Position numbers and translations under genes: made by a program. From the NCBI RefSeq assembly GCF_042683685.1, contig NZ_JBHUOP010000003.1:372001-436000 (forward strand): a DNA stretch of 64,000 bases, written 5' to 3'. Positions within the stretch are counted from its first letter, which is position 1; each line of letters opens with the position of its first letter. The DNA comes from Timonella corticicola. Lineage in GTDB: Bacteria > Actinomycetota > Actinomycetes > Actinomycetales > Cellulomonadaceae. The notes beneath the pieces were generated by a model that was not told the DNA's origin, did no database searches, and was given only the letters and a program-made list of their open reading frames with translations. Positions 17,371 to 26,907 of this stretch are shown one piece after another.

Positions 17371-19392
17371 TCAGCCAGCGCGACGTGAGAGTTTCTTGAG
17401 GATTGGGTCAAGAAGTGCGTTGTATTCCTGCACGCGGAAGATCTGCAGGATGAGCGCGTAGACACAGACCATCAACACGCCGACGATTGCCGTGACCACG
17501 AAAGCCCATGCGATCGAGTCGCTTGCCTGGAATCCCCACACGTTCAGGATGAGCCAGCCAGCACCGGCAGAGATCGCCGCGGCAACGATGAGTTGCACGT
17601 GGAGACGGACCACCCCGCTGACATCGAATGTGGACAACCGTCTCCGCATGCCGTTGATGCGGAGAAGGACGCAGAGCAGATTGCCGAGGCTCATAGACAG
17701 GCCGATGCCGACAACCCACCATTCGCCTGGTGCGACGACCGTGGTGATATAGCTGCCGATGATGAGCACGAGTGTCACTGGCACTTGGAAGTAGAACACG
17801 TTCTTGCCGTCTTCGAATGCGAAGTAGACCCATTTCATGAGCACCATCGCACCGAGCGGCATCAGGCCGAGTGCCATCGACCACACGACGGGGGAGACCA
17901 CATCAACCTCGGCTGCGGTCAGCGATGGGATGAGCAACTTGGTGATCGGTGCGGACAGCACCATAAACACTGCGGTTGCGAACACGGTGAATACGGCAAT
18001 CACTCGTAGCCCTCGCTCCACGAGTCGGGCCACGGCGTCGGTGTCGTTCTTTGCCGCTGCCGCAGACATGCCAGTGAACAGAGCGGTTGCCACGGACACG
18101 GTGACAAGCGAATGTGGCAGCAGGTAGATCATGAGTGCCTGCGTGTAGGAGGCGTTACCCGCGATGACGGTCACGCCATCTGATGCTGCCAGGGGAGCGG
18201 CGGTCGCGATCTTCGAGAAGACGAGCACGCCGATCTGGTCGAGGATGAGGGTCAGGAACGTCCACATGCCGACGCGGCCAACAGATCGTAGACCAATGCC
18301 GCGCAGGCCCCAGCGGATGTGCCAGCGGAAGCCGGAGCGGTAGAGCGGGACGAGCAGGATCAGCGCCTGGGCTGCAACGCCAAGCGTTGCGGAGATGCCG
18401 ATGAGGGCGATGCTTGGGCCGGACCAGTCATCGAGAGTTTGGATCTGCCCGGTTGCCACCGGGCCGTAGACGATCAAGAAGATACCGAAACCGATGATCG
18501 AGACCACGTTGTTGAGCGCTGGCGCCCACATGTAGGGGCCGAACTGTCCGCGTGCGTTGAGCACCTGACCAAGGAGGGTGTACAGCCCGTAGAAGAACAA
18601 CTGCGGGATGCACCACAGCGCAAACGAGACGGCCAATCCCTTCTGGGCATCGGACCAATCGGCTGTGTACAGGCTGACGAGTGCGGAGGCCCCAATTGTC
18701 AGGATCAGGGTGAGGCCGAACAGCGATGCAGCGGCGAGGGTCAGTAGTTTGTCCAGGCGTTCCTGCGGGTTCCTCGACTTGTATGCGCGCATCACCTGCG
18801 GCACGATCACAGCGTTGAGTGCACCACCGGCGATGATCGCAAACAGGATGTTGGGGATCTTGTTGGCGATATCGAATGCATCTGCGACGGATCCCGTGGC
18901 ACCGAGAACCGCGACGAGCATGACGTTACGCACCAGTCCAAGCACGCGGGAAACGGCAGTACCCGACGCCATGAGCAGTGAACTCTTGCCCATGGACTGC
19001 TGTTGTGGACCGTTGTTCCCCTGATCTGCGGCAACCTCAGCACTGGATGTGGACCGTGAATCCGCCGCAGACCGGGGGGCACGTTCTGGCTGCGGTGCAC
19101 GAGAGGCACCAACAGGGTGGCCAGGCTCCGAACTGCCACTGACTCGCCTACGCCCAGTTGCCGTGCCGGATCCTGGCTGTCCAGAACCCTGTGGAGTGGG
19201 TGGAGGAGTCGGCGGAGCCGGATGAGTCGAGGAGGAAACCATCCGACGGCGCGTTTCGCCGCCCGGCTCGCTTACGCTGGATTCTCCCTGCGACCCACGT
19301 GGGTGCGCGTCAGGGGTGTAGCTTTGCGACGAGATACGCCGTCCCTGCGGACGCTGCGGATCGGGCTGTGGGGGTGTTCTGCGGTCGGTCAC
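17371..19392 (-). CDS. murJ: Lipid II flippase MurJ (MviN)
   Basis: MOP-superfamily flippase that moves lipid II across the membrane for peptidoglycan synthesis. 673 aa. Residues 1-133 are a disordered, proline/serine/arginine-rich cytoplasmic extension; the membrane part begins with MGKSSLLMASGTAVSRVLGL, a standard MurJ start, and continues through about 14 hydrophobic segments. It overlaps the upstream DUF6049 gene by 4 bases and precedes the pseudokinase gene. Confidence 0.94.
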   Translation of the reverse strand: MTDRRTPPQPDPQRPQGRRISSQSYTPDAHPRGSQGESSVSEPGGETRRRMVSSSTHPAPPTPPPTPQGSGQPGSGTATGRRRVSGSSEPGHPVGASRAPQPERAPRSAADSRSTSSAEVAADQGNNGPQQQSMGKSSLLMASGTAVSRVLGLVRNVMLVAVLGATGSVADAFDIANKIPNILFAIIAGGALNAVIVPQVMRAYKSRNPQERLDKLLTLAAASLFGLTLILTIGASALVSLYTADWSDAQKGLAVSFALWCIPQLFFYGLYTLLGQVLNARGQFGPYMWAPALNNVVSIIGFGIFLIVYGPVATGQIQTLDDWSGPSIALIGISATLGVAAQALILLVPLYRSGFRWHIRWGLRGIGLRSVGRVGMWTFLTLILDQIGVLVFSKIATAAPLAASDGVTVIAGNASYTQALMIYLLPHSLVTVSVATALFTGMSAAAAKNDTDAVARLVERGLRVIAVFTVFATAVFMVLSAPITKLLIPSLTAAEVDVVSPVVWSMALGLMPLGAMVLMKWVYFAFEDGKNVFYFQVPVTLVLIIGSYITTVVAPGEWWVVGIGLSMSLGNLLCVLLRINGMRRRLSTFDVSGVVRLHVQLIVAAAISAGAGWLILNVWGFQASDSIAWAFVVTAIVGVLMVCVYALILQIFRVQEYNALLDPILKKLSRRAG

Positions 19393-21671
19393 TTGCGTTC
19401 CTCAGCCTCCGCCTCAACGAGGGCAAGAGCCTCTTTGGAGTCCAGCGCCGAGACTCGCCGTTCGGAATGACCGCGGCGCACCGTACGCCAGATACCTCCG
19501 GCAAGGAGGAGTGCGAGAAGCCCGAGGACCACGCCCGTGCCCACATTCTCCCAGTCCGCACGTACCCGCACTCGGAACACACCGGACGTGGCCACATACT
19601 TGCCGGACTCGTCGAGAATCTGGACCTTCACCTCGACGTTTCCAGAACCAACCGCCGTGACTGGAATGCGGATCGACTGCGTTGAGCTTGCCGTGATCTG
19701 CACGGGGAGAGTCGTCGGAGCCTGCAAACGCGAGTCCGAGGGACTCAACTGAACCGAGAACGAGACATCCTGATCCAGGTTGTTCTGCACTGTGAGCGGG
19801 ATTTCCGCCCCCGTGCTGATCATATTGATGTCGCTGCTTGGCACGATATTGATGGAGTTCATGAGTCCGGAAACAGACTCGTTGAACGCGGCAACCGCTG
19901 TCGCATGTTCAGAGGTGTTTGAGTACCACGCCTGACTTGTCAGGCGTGAGACCGCACGCCAGTGCGGTTCAGTGATCAGTGAGGGATCCTCAGTGACCGT
20001 TGCGAACCGTACGAGCGCTCGCTGGTTATCGCGTAACTGGGCAAACTCCCCCTGCGCGAACAATGCGGGACTCTGCGGTGAGGTTACAGTCACACGTTCA
20101 GCATCAACCGGCTGTTCCTGACCCGCAAGTTCGCTCAACCCGGCAGTCCGGATCCACGGCAACCCGGAGATTGCCGTCAACTGGGCCTGCGCGACCGCCG
20201 GATCGGGACTCCACGACCGATCCAATGCAATCACCACGTTGCGTTGCTCGTTTGGTCGTTCCTTCGACAGCACCGCGAGTTCCGCGATGAGCCGTTGACG
20301 TGCTTGAATCGGGTTTTCGGTTCCCGGGTTGAGCAGGAGCTCGGTGATGCGCTCGTCCGCATCGAACACAGTTGTCTCAGAGTCCTCTTCGGTTTTGAAG
20401 GTACCCGAGCGCGTGTACGGCAGAGCCTCGCTGTCGGGGAGCACCTGAGACTGCGCAACGGTGATGGGATAACCCGAAGACGCGGCTCGATTCAGAACGG
20501 ACGTGCTGAAATCACTCGCAACTGGCCATGCGATGGGTGAGGTGAAGGAAAGATCTCCGAGTGCCCCATAGGCTCTTGTCCGCGGGGTGGGAACGTCCGC
20601 GGCAGTGGCGAGGTAGGGGGCGAAACTCGCGTCAAAGGTCGGAAGGGAGAGTAACTCATGCTTGGGCGCGACCTCTAGGAACGCATCCACCCAGCGGCTT
20701 GCCACTCCCTGCTCAAACGAGGCCTGAGTGCTCTCAACCGTTTCGGCTGCGGCCTCTTCCGATGTGGAGTCGTCCTCGGTCGTGACCGTGGCTGCGTCCT
20801 GGATGGATTGGATCGTTGCCGCATCGACGGCAAGCCCAACGTGCTCGGAGTTCTCTACCGCCTTGAGCACCCGGGGGAGACGCTCATCTGATCCGGTCTG
20901 TGCAAGAACCTGACCGGCATTGGCATCCGGGTTCAATGGATCGGACGTGACACCGGTGATCGCGGCCACCGTCGCAACGCTCAGATTCTGCTCAACCGCA
21001 TCTGCGGCCGGATACCACAGCACATAGGTGTAGAACGCATCGATGCGCTGCGTCTGGCCTTCCACATCCCCCACGAGTTCGAACGTGATACCGCGCGGCC
21101 CCCATCCTTCAAGGCCGGTCAGCAGGCCAAACTGCCGTGCATCTACCTTGAACTGGAACGACGCCGTGCTACCCGGTTCAAGAACCTCGTCAAGAGTCTC
21201 CGACATGAGGCGCGTGCCGCCCGCATCCTCGAGTTCCTGAGCATCCCACACGTCCAGGCCGGATCGAGTCATAAACCGAACACGAGTCATGTTGAAATGA
21301 ACCGTTGCGTTGCTGATCGGCTGGCTTGTGGTGTTTGTGACCCGCAGTGAGGCGCGGAGCTCATCATCCTGCTCGACCAGAGTCGGCGAGAGCTCGGAGA
21401 GTTCCATCATCGACCGCTTCGAACCGGGCTGCTCCACCGACCTTCCCACGGTGCTGGCCAGCGGCATCCCACTCGAATAGGAGTAGGACTGCAAGATCTG
21501 CGACGACGAGGCCGGAGTGACGGACGAGGGGGAGGGCTCGTCGGGAAGCGAATGCGCCGGCGTTGCCGGTGCCGCCATCAGCACGGCGCACGCGAACAAC
21601 ACCACAGCAACAAAAGAGTGCACGTACCGTGCACTCTTTGCTGTAATCGGTTCTCGTCTGTGTAAGAGCAT
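19389..21671 (-). CDS. DUF6049 family exported, membrane-anchored protein
   Basis: 760 aa with a signal sequence (hydrophobic run FVAVVLFACAVLMAAPATPA), a large extracellular region, and one C-terminal membrane helix (VGTGVVLGLLALLLAGGIW) followed by a basic/acidic tail. The family is always found next to murJ and the NUDIX gene in Actinobacteria. Its function is unknown; a role in cell-wall assembly is inferred from context. It overlaps murJ by 4 bases and follows the NUDIX gene by 5. Confidence 0.85.
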   Translation of the reverse strand: MLLHRREPITAKSARYVHSFVAVVLFACAVLMAAPATPAHSLPDEPSPSSVTPASSSQILQSYSYSSGMPLASTVGRSVEQPGSKRSMMELSELSPTLVEQDDELRASLRVTNTTSQPISNATVHFNMTRVRFMTRSGLDVWDAQELEDAGGTRLMSETLDEVLEPGSTASFQFKVDARQFGLLTGLEGWGPRGITFELVGDVEGQTQRIDAFYTYVLWYPAADAVEQNLSVATVAAITGVTSDPLNPDANAGQVLAQTGSDERLPRVLKAVENSEHVGLAVDAATIQSIQDAATVTTEDDSTSEEAAAETVESTQASFEQGVASRWVDAFLEVAPKHELLSLPTFDASFAPYLATAADVPTPRTRAYGALGDLSFTSPIAWPVASDFSTSVLNRAASSGYPITVAQSQVLPDSEALPYTRSGTFKTEEDSETTVFDADERITELLLNPGTENPIQARQRLIAELAVLSKERPNEQRNVVIALDRSWSPDPAVAQAQLTAISGLPWIRTAGLSELAGQEQPVDAERVTVTSPQSPALFAQGEFAQLRDNQRALVRFATVTEDPSLITEPHWRAVSRLTSQAWYSNTSEHATAVAAFNESVSGLMNSINIVPSSDINMISTGAEIPLTVQNNLDQDVSFSVQLSPSDSRLQAPTTLPVQITASSTQSIRIPVTAVGSGNVEVKVQILDESGKYVATSGVFRVRVRADWENVGTGVVLGLLALLLAGGIWRTVRRGHSERRVSALDSKEALALVEAEAEERK

Positions 21672-21676
21672 CGTCC

Positions 21677-22336
21677 CTATTGTCCCGCCGATGACCGCGA
21701 TTCGTCATCTTGCGAGAACGAACCCATAGAAGGGGCATGCAGTCGGCGCAGATTCTCTGCCCGACGATGCAGCAGCAACTCATGAGCGAGCGCGGCCAAG
21801 CGCCGCTCATTCGGGTAACTCAAACGCTCCGGTAACCGCTCAAATGCAATCCATTCCACGTCATCCGCCTCGGAATCCGGATCGCCCTCAACGGTCAAAT
21901 AACCACCAATCGCATCAAGTAAGAAGTGGTGCACGACCTTGTGCACGCGGCGATCATCGCCCGTGAACCAGTAGTCGATCTTGCCCAAAGCGCGACGAAT
22001 CTCACCCGTGATTCCAGTCTCTTCCTGGATCTCGCGGATCGCGGCTTCCTCAGCCGTTTCCTCCCCCTCAAGGTGCCCCTTTGGAAGACACCATTCGAGC
22101 CGACCCGCGCGGTTGCGGCGAGCGATCACGGCCGCGTAGAACGTGCCGAACTCGTGCTTCACCACGAGACCACCAGCCGAGGTTTCCTCAACCACGGGAA
22201 GATCACTCGAGTTCACAGACGGATTGTTGTGCACGACCGGGGCGTAGCGCGGGCGATTCGGGTTTATCCTCAAGGGGTGACCACCTGGGGGCGCGGGGAC
22301 CGCAGTACGGTCTTCGGGGCGCTCGTTGGTGGACAT
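21677..22336 (-). CDS. NUDIX hydrolase
   Basis: 219 aa. The complete NUDIX box is visible: GHLEGEETAEEAAIREIQEE followed by TGI. An N-terminal extension of about 45 residues precedes it. Such proteins hydrolyse nucleoside diphosphate derivatives; the substrate is not evident. It is first in the NUDIX-DUF6049-murJ-pseudokinase series and divergent from cca. Confidence 0.92.
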   Translation of the reverse strand: MSTNERPEDRTAVPAPPGGHPLRINPNRPRYAPVVHNNPSVNSSDLPVVEETSAGGLVVKHEFGTFYAAVIARRNRAGRLEWCLPKGHLEGEETAEEAAIREIQEETGITGEIRRALGKIDYWFTGDDRRVHKVVHHFLLDAIGGYLTVEGDPDSEADDVEWIAFERLPERLSYPNERRLAALAHELLLHRRAENLRRLHAPSMGSFSQDDESRSSAGQ

Positions 22337-22408
22337 ATTGCAACCATATCTTTATCTGCCTGACTTTGTGGTGCGGCTACCCGTAAGACCCCCACATTCA
22401 CCACCAAA

Positions 22409-22435
22409 TCTGCCAGCAGATGTGGCAGACTTTTT
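22409..22435 (+). terminator. Intrinsic terminator or attenuator upstream of cca
   Basis: Stem TCTGCCA/TGGCAGA (22409-22415 and 22423-22429), loop of 7 bases, followed by CTTTTT. It points in the plus direction in a divergent gap where no plus-strand gene precedes it, so it would end a short leader or small RNA ahead of cca. Confidence 0.55.
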
Positions 22436-22569
22436 AAGTTCAGTTCGTTTTTAGCCTCACATACGAGGCGCCGTCAGGTCGGCAGCCTAGTTTGCCTGCG
22501 TAACGGTCCAACCCAAGTGCAGCCCCACTCGATTCACATCGTGGAGGGCGCACCACCCAGGAGACTTGC

Positions 22570-24075
22570 GTGTCATCCCAGCCACAGTCCGAAACCCTCG
22601 ATCTTCTGCAGCGGCGTGTGTCCGCCGTACTGGCGCACATGAACCCCACCGTTGTAGAACTCGGCGAGGTTTTCAAGAAGGCTGGCCACGAACTCGCCAT
22701 CGTTGGCGGTCCGGTACGTGACGCGCTTCTGGGCCGGTCTTCTAACGACCTCGACTTCACCACCTCTGCTTCTCCCGACGAGACCCTCGCCCTGCTCGGC
22801 CAGTGGGGTGACGCCGTGTGGGACATCGGCAAGGAGTTTGGGACCATTGGAGCCAAGCGGTTCGCGCGCTCTGGCGGCGAAGAGATCGTTGTTGAGATCA
22901 CGACGTACCGCACCGACGAATATGACCCCGCTTCCCGCAAGCCGCTGGTGGTGTTTGGCGACAACATCGAGGGCGATCTCTCGCGCCGAGACTTCACCGT
23001 GAACGCCATGGCTATCCGAGTGCCCGACCTAGAGTTTGTGGACCCCTTCGATGGAGTCCGGGACCTGGCTGCTGGAGTGCTGCGTACCCCAATCGAGGCG
23101 GTCAAGTCCTTTGACGACGACCCCCTGCGCATGATGCGTGCCGCCCGCTTTGCCGGGCAACTCGGGTTTGCTGTGGAGCAAGCGGCATTTGATGCGATCG
23201 TGCTGATGGCCGAGCGGATCAAGATCGTGTCCGCCGAGCGCGTTCGCGACGAACTCAACAAGCTTCTGCTGTCCGCCGACCCTGTGCGTGGGCTCACGGT
23301 CCTCGTTGACTGCGGCCTCGCTGACCAGGTACTGCCCGAACTGCCCGGCATGAAGGCGGCCACGGATGAACACAACCGGCACAAGGACGTGTTCTCCCAC
23401 TCCATGACCGTGCTCCAACAGGCCATCGATCTTGAGACTGGCCCGGACGGAGTTGTTCCCGGCCCCGACCTGGTGTTGCGTCTCGCCGCGCTGCTCCACG
23501 ACATCGGCAAGCCAGCAACCCGCAAGTTCGAAGCCAACGGAACCGTGTCCTTCCACCACCACGAACTGGTGGGAGCGAAGATGACCACCAAGCGCATGCG
23601 CGAACTCAAATACGACAAGGAAACCACCAAGGCCGTCTCACGTCTGGTCGAGTTGCACCTGCGCTTCCACGGCTACGGAGACGGTGCCTGGACCGACTCG
23701 GCCGTGCGCCGCTACGTCACCGACGCCGGTCCACTCCTGGAACGCCTGCACCGATTGACCCGCGCCGACTGCACCACCCGCAACAGGAACAAGGCCCGCA
23801 GGCTTTCGGCAGCCTACGATTCGCTCGAAACGCGGATTGAACAGTTGGCGGCTCAAGAGGAATTGGACGCTATCCGTCCGGACCTTGATGGTGCGCAGAT
23901 CATGTCCATTCTCAGCATCAAGCCTGGTCGAGCAGTGGGTGCAGCCTACAAGTTCCTCATGTCGTTGCGTCTAGATGAAGGTCCACTGGGCGAGGATGTG
24001 GCGCGCGAGCGCCTGCTCGAATGGTGGGCTTCGAATGCGGATCAGTTCGAGGGCACGCGCACGTACGACAACTAG
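22570..24075 (+). CDS. cca: CCA tRNA nucleotidyltransferase
   Basis: Adds or repairs the 3'-CCA end of tRNAs. 501 aa. The nucleotidyltransferase head has VGGPVRDALLGR and NDLDFTT, and the RRDFTVNAMA motif binds NTP. The C-terminal half carries an HD domain (LLHDIGKP, with FHHHE). GTG start at 22570 with CAGGAG upstream. The last codons (ADQFEGTRTYDN) are partly duplicated at 26700-26740, suggesting an insertion at this 3' end. Confidence 0.95.
   Translation: MSSQPQSETLDLLQRRVSAVLAHMNPTVVELGEVFKKAGHELAIVGGPVRDALLGRSSNDLDFTTSASPDETLALLGQWGDAVWDIGKEFGTIGAKRFARSGGEEIVVEITTYRTDEYDPASRKPLVVFGDNIEGDLSRRDFTVNAMAIRVPDLEFVDPFDGVRDLAAGVLRTPIEAVKSFDDDPLRMMRAARFAGQLGFAVEQAAFDAIVLMAERIKIVSAERVRDELNKLLLSADPVRGLTVLVDCGLADQVLPELPGMKAATDEHNRHKDVFSHSMTVLQQAIDLETGPDGVVPGPDLVLRLAALLHDIGKPATRKFEANGTVSFHHHELVGAKMTTKRMRELKYDKETTKAVSRLVELHLRFHGYGDGAWTDSAVRRYVTDAGPLLERLHRLTRADCTTRNRNKARRLSAAYDSLETRIEQLAAQEELDAIRPDLDGAQIMSILSIKPGRAVGAAYKFLMSLRLDEGPLGEDVARERLLEWWASNADQFEGTRTYDN
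24036..24073 (+). repeat. Direct repeat copy 1 (3' end of cca)
   Basis: 38 bases starting tgcggatcagttcgag, matching 26700-26738 with two substitutions and one extra G in the second copy. The pair flanks a segment of about 2.63 kb. Confidence 0.8.
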
Positions 24076-24301
24076 TGTGTGGGTTCTTTCGGACGGTCGG
24101 TGACGTTTTTGTTGTCTGCTTGCCGACGAGCAGGGTTTGTTCCAGCCCCACCTCGCGCTGGGCAGGAGTCTGGCTTATCCCATTCTCTGAAGCCATAGAA
24201 ATGTAGTGCCCCGCTGGGCTAGAATGAGATAGCGCATTGCAGTAGCGGTGTGAAGTGAACTCGGTAGCCTTCCGGACGGTCGGTGAGCCGAGTTTCGCGT
24301 T

Positions 24302-24694
24302 TTATGGCGACAGTATCGTGATGCCAGCAATCAGCGGATCCACCCGTTGCCGCCATTCGCCACCTTTCGTGTAACTCCAAGCAATGGCATCTGCAACCCA
24401 TAGGAGTGGCTCCTGATATGGAGTCTCCAGGACATAGTTGAGCTCATCGGTGAGACCGTGACGCCGGACTTCACGAAAAAGAGTTTGGCGATCAGACTTT
24501 TCAATCGATTCGTCGCGTTCGATCACGAGTTTCGTAAAAGAGCCCTCCGCTGCGTAAGCGACGATCTCTGCAAGGCAGATATTACGGCCACGTACCGGGT
24601 CTTTGGTCGTGCAATGAAAAATCTGTGCCGTAACACCCGTAGCGGTAAGGCGTGAAAGAACCAGTCGCTTACGATCCGACTCTCTCCGGTCGAG
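24302..24694 (-). pseudogene. DUF3800-like protein remnant, 5' end lost
   Basis: A frame of 130 codons runs from an in-frame TGA at 24695-24697 to a TAA at 24302 with no good start codon before a GTG at 24526. The text (RRESDRKRLVL, FHCTTKD, LVIERDESIEKSDRQTLF, PLLWVADAIAWSYTKGGEW, RRVDPLI-like end) matches my memory of the C-terminal two thirds of actinobacterial DUF3800-like proteins with an RNase H-type fold. Homology appears to continue upstream of the stop, so I read it as a decayed gene. A database search with the 130 codons would settle this. Confidence 0.55.
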
Positions 24695-25047
24695 TCAACT
24701 GTGGCTCTACCATTTCGTTCCTGATCATTGCGATCTCGCGGGGTGTGTAACCATTCTTTCTCAGGCGCGCTCTATCTCAAATCACGTCTCATGAATGGTG
24801 GATAACCTATTTGACAGACCAGCAGAGCAGACTTTTGCGCGCAACCTACGACAGTTGATGTCCTGCTGGCGAGAGTTAACCCCTTCCAGCACGAGAAAAT
24901 CACCATGCAAGTTGGTCAACATTCGAGCCGTCTGCCTGAAGCGGCCACGTGTTCGGGGCTTCTGTCATGCTGTCGGACACTGCTCAGCAGAAACCATGAC
25001 AGGTATGGGGTATCTGTCACGGTTTCTGCCGGTCCTGTGCCTAAGTT
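24695..25047. other. Intergenic stretch downstream of rmuC
   Basis: 353 bases. Frames exist here but none has a recognisable product or ribosome site. The only structure I see is the hairpin at 24987-25029. Confidence 0.5.
24987..25029 (-). terminator. Hairpin at the 3' end of rmuC
   Basis: Arms GCAGAAACCATGACAG (24987-25002) and CTGTCACGGTTTCTGC (25014-25029) pair over 16 bases with one mismatch, 19 bases beyond the rmuC stop. No T-run follows on the minus strand. Confidence 0.5.
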
Positions 25048-26589
25048 CTATGCGCTTGAATCGTCGCCAACGAGATCAGAAAGCACATCTTCTAGGAGCG
25101 GTGCCTCATCAACTACAGCTTCTGCAATAGTCTCAACGTCGCGGAGTTTACGCCCGATTGCGCGAGTACGAACGCCCGCCTCCTTGACTGTGTTTTGTGC
25201 AGTTGACAGTTGTTTTTCCAGTTTGTCCCAGACCTCACCGTACTTGAGGAACTCCTTCTTTGCTTGTCCTAGAACCTCCCACACTTCGGAGGAGCGCTTC
25301 TCAATTGCAAGTGTACGAAAGCCCATCTGCAGTGAATTCAAGAGGGATGAGAGGGTAGTGGGACCCGTGATGTTGATTCTGTATTCATTCTGAAGCTTGG
25401 ATACCAAACCAGGCCGCCGAACCGCCTCAGCAAATAATCCTTCGGTTGGGAGGTACATGATTGCGAAGTCTGTGCTGTGTGGCGGATCAATGTACTTCGA
25501 GTTAATCGTCTTGGCCTGCGCAATGATCGCGCGTTCTAACGCTTGTCCGGCAAGTTCAACTTGTTCTTTGTCGCCTTGCTCAGCGGCTATAAGGAGGCGT
25601 TCGTAGTCCTCTTGCGGGAACTTGGAATCGATTGGAAGGAACACTGGCTTGTCATTGTGGTCCTTCCCAGGAAGTTTCACCGCGAACTCAACTCGTTCTG
25701 AGGAACTTGGCTTGATCGCAACGTTCGATTCATACTGTTCAGGCGTAAGGAGATCCTCGAGCTGTCGGGCTAGCTGCACCTCACCCCAGCCACCACGGCT
25801 CTTCACATTGGTCAAAACTCGTTTTAACCCGCCAACGTCGGACGCTAGAGTTTGCATCTCGCCCAGCCCTTTGTGGACCTCTTCAAGTCTGGTGCTGACC
25901 AGTTGGAAGGATTCGCCCAGACGCTTCTCTAGGGTTCCCTGCAACTTTTCATCAACGGTCTCACGCATCTTCTCGAGCTTGGCTTCGTTGCCCTCTCGTA
26001 GTTTCGTTAGCTCAACAGTGAGCAATTCCTGCAACTCAGCATGCTTCTTCGCGTTGCGTTCATTGAGTAGTTCGATACTCTTTGAGTTCTTTTCGAGGGA
26101 CTCTGAGAGCGTAGTTTGGAGTTTCTCACCGACAGCGATTCGTACGTGCTCTAATTTTTCCTCGTTCGCGGCTTTCAACAACTCAAAACGTGCCGTCATC
26201 TGCTCCTTAAACGTGTCCTGTCGCTCAGATGATTCCTTAGCGTGTGCGCGGAACATCTCCGTAAGTCCTTGGATTGTTTTCGAGGTCTCTTCACGAAGGC
26301 TCCGTTCTGCCGTAATACGTCCCTCAGTGAACTTGCGTTGCTCCTCACTTAGAGCGGTCGCAAGCCCTTGAATCCGGGCATCAAGGCTCTGCGACTGAAT
26401 GCTTAAGTTCTGCGTAAGTTCAGTGCGCTGCGCGCTTAGTCCAGATTGAACGTCTTGTCCGCTTGATTGCAGCATTTCAAGAATCCGTGCGGTAGCGGGA
26501 TCATCACTCTTCGATCCGCCAGACTTCTGCCAAACGAGTGCGAGTAGAACCAGTGTGACCAACTGGATCACAAGTAGCGCGATTTCCAT
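25048..26589 (-). CDS. rmuC: DNA recombination protein RmuC
   Basis: 513 aa. An N-terminal membrane segment (EIALLVIQLVTLVLLALVW) is followed by a long coiled-coil of about 250 residues and then the RmuC nuclease-like domain (GGWGEVQLARQLEDLL, PIDSKFPQEDYERLL, YIDPPHSTDFAIMYLPTEGL). RmuC limits inversions and duplications at repeats and has been linked to defence against foreign DNA. The frame extends to 26643, but the ATG at 26589 follows GGAGATGAT and gives a normal N-terminus. Base composition is visibly less GC-rich than cca, and the gene lies between the two copies of the cca 3' end. Confidence 0.92.
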   Translation of the reverse strand: MEIALLVIQLVTLVLLALVWQKSGGSKSDDPATARILEMLQSSGQDVQSGLSAQRTELTQNLSIQSQSLDARIQGLATALSEEQRKFTEGRITAERSLREETSKTIQGLTEMFRAHAKESSERQDTFKEQMTARFELLKAANEEKLEHVRIAVGEKLQTTLSESLEKNSKSIELLNERNAKKHAELQELLTVELTKLREGNEAKLEKMRETVDEKLQGTLEKRLGESFQLVSTRLEEVHKGLGEMQTLASDVGGLKRVLTNVKSRGGWGEVQLARQLEDLLTPEQYESNVAIKPSSSERVEFAVKLPGKDHNDKPVFLPIDSKFPQEDYERLLIAAEQGDKEQVELAGQALERAIIAQAKTINSKYIDPPHSTDFAIMYLPTEGLFAEAVRRPGLVSKLQNEYRINITGPTTLSSLLNSLQMGFRTLAIEKRSSEVWEVLGQAKKEFLKYGEVWDKLEKQLSTAQNTVKEAGVRTRAIGRKLRDVETIAEAVVDEAPLLEDVLSDLVGDDSSA

Positions 26590-26699
26590 ATCATCTCCAT
26601 TCGGATAAGTGGTGGTCCACACACTGGCACCACCCTCTGACATTCGAAGCCGTGGAGCGGAATCGCACTACACTGCTCTTTCATAAGACTCTATACTGC

Positions 26700-26739
26700 T
26701 GCGGATCAGTTTGAGGGCGCGCGCACGTACGGACAACTG
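26700..26739 (+). repeat. Direct repeat copy 2 (duplicated cca 3' end)
   Basis: Reads tgcggatcagtttgagggcg and continues as in the cca tail; in the cca frame it encodes ADQFEGARTYGQLIH and a stop. It lies about 110 bases upstream of the rmuC start, far from cca. Confidence 0.8.
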
Positions 26740-26820
26740 ATTCACTGATTGCCGACGACGCCCTCCTCCCAGCGCTGTCTTACGCGCTAAGGAGTTCGGG
26801 GCATGGGATCTAAACCAACA

Positions 26821-26878
26821 TGGTGATTCTCCGGAGTCAATGACCAAGAAAAATGACCCTGATTCCGGAAAATCACCA
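26821..26878 (-). terminator. Imperfect inverted repeat downstream of the sugar operon
   Basis: tggtgattctccggagtca (26821-26839) pairs with tgattccggaaaatcacca (26860-26878), 19 bases with two G-U type mismatches. It lies just beyond the last gene of the operon (stop at 26908). A similar motif, tggtgattttccgg, occurs at 53990-54003, so it could also be a dispersed repeat. The rest of 26590-26907 holds the cca-tail repeat and no gene. Confidence 0.45.
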
Positions 26879-26907
26879 AGCGGGTTACTATGCGGTAACG
26901 ATGGGCG

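Noticed and set aside
24795..25130. Frame of 111 codons opposite the end of rmuC
   Set aside because: It overlaps the rmuC 3' end on the other strand, has odd composition and no ribosome site.
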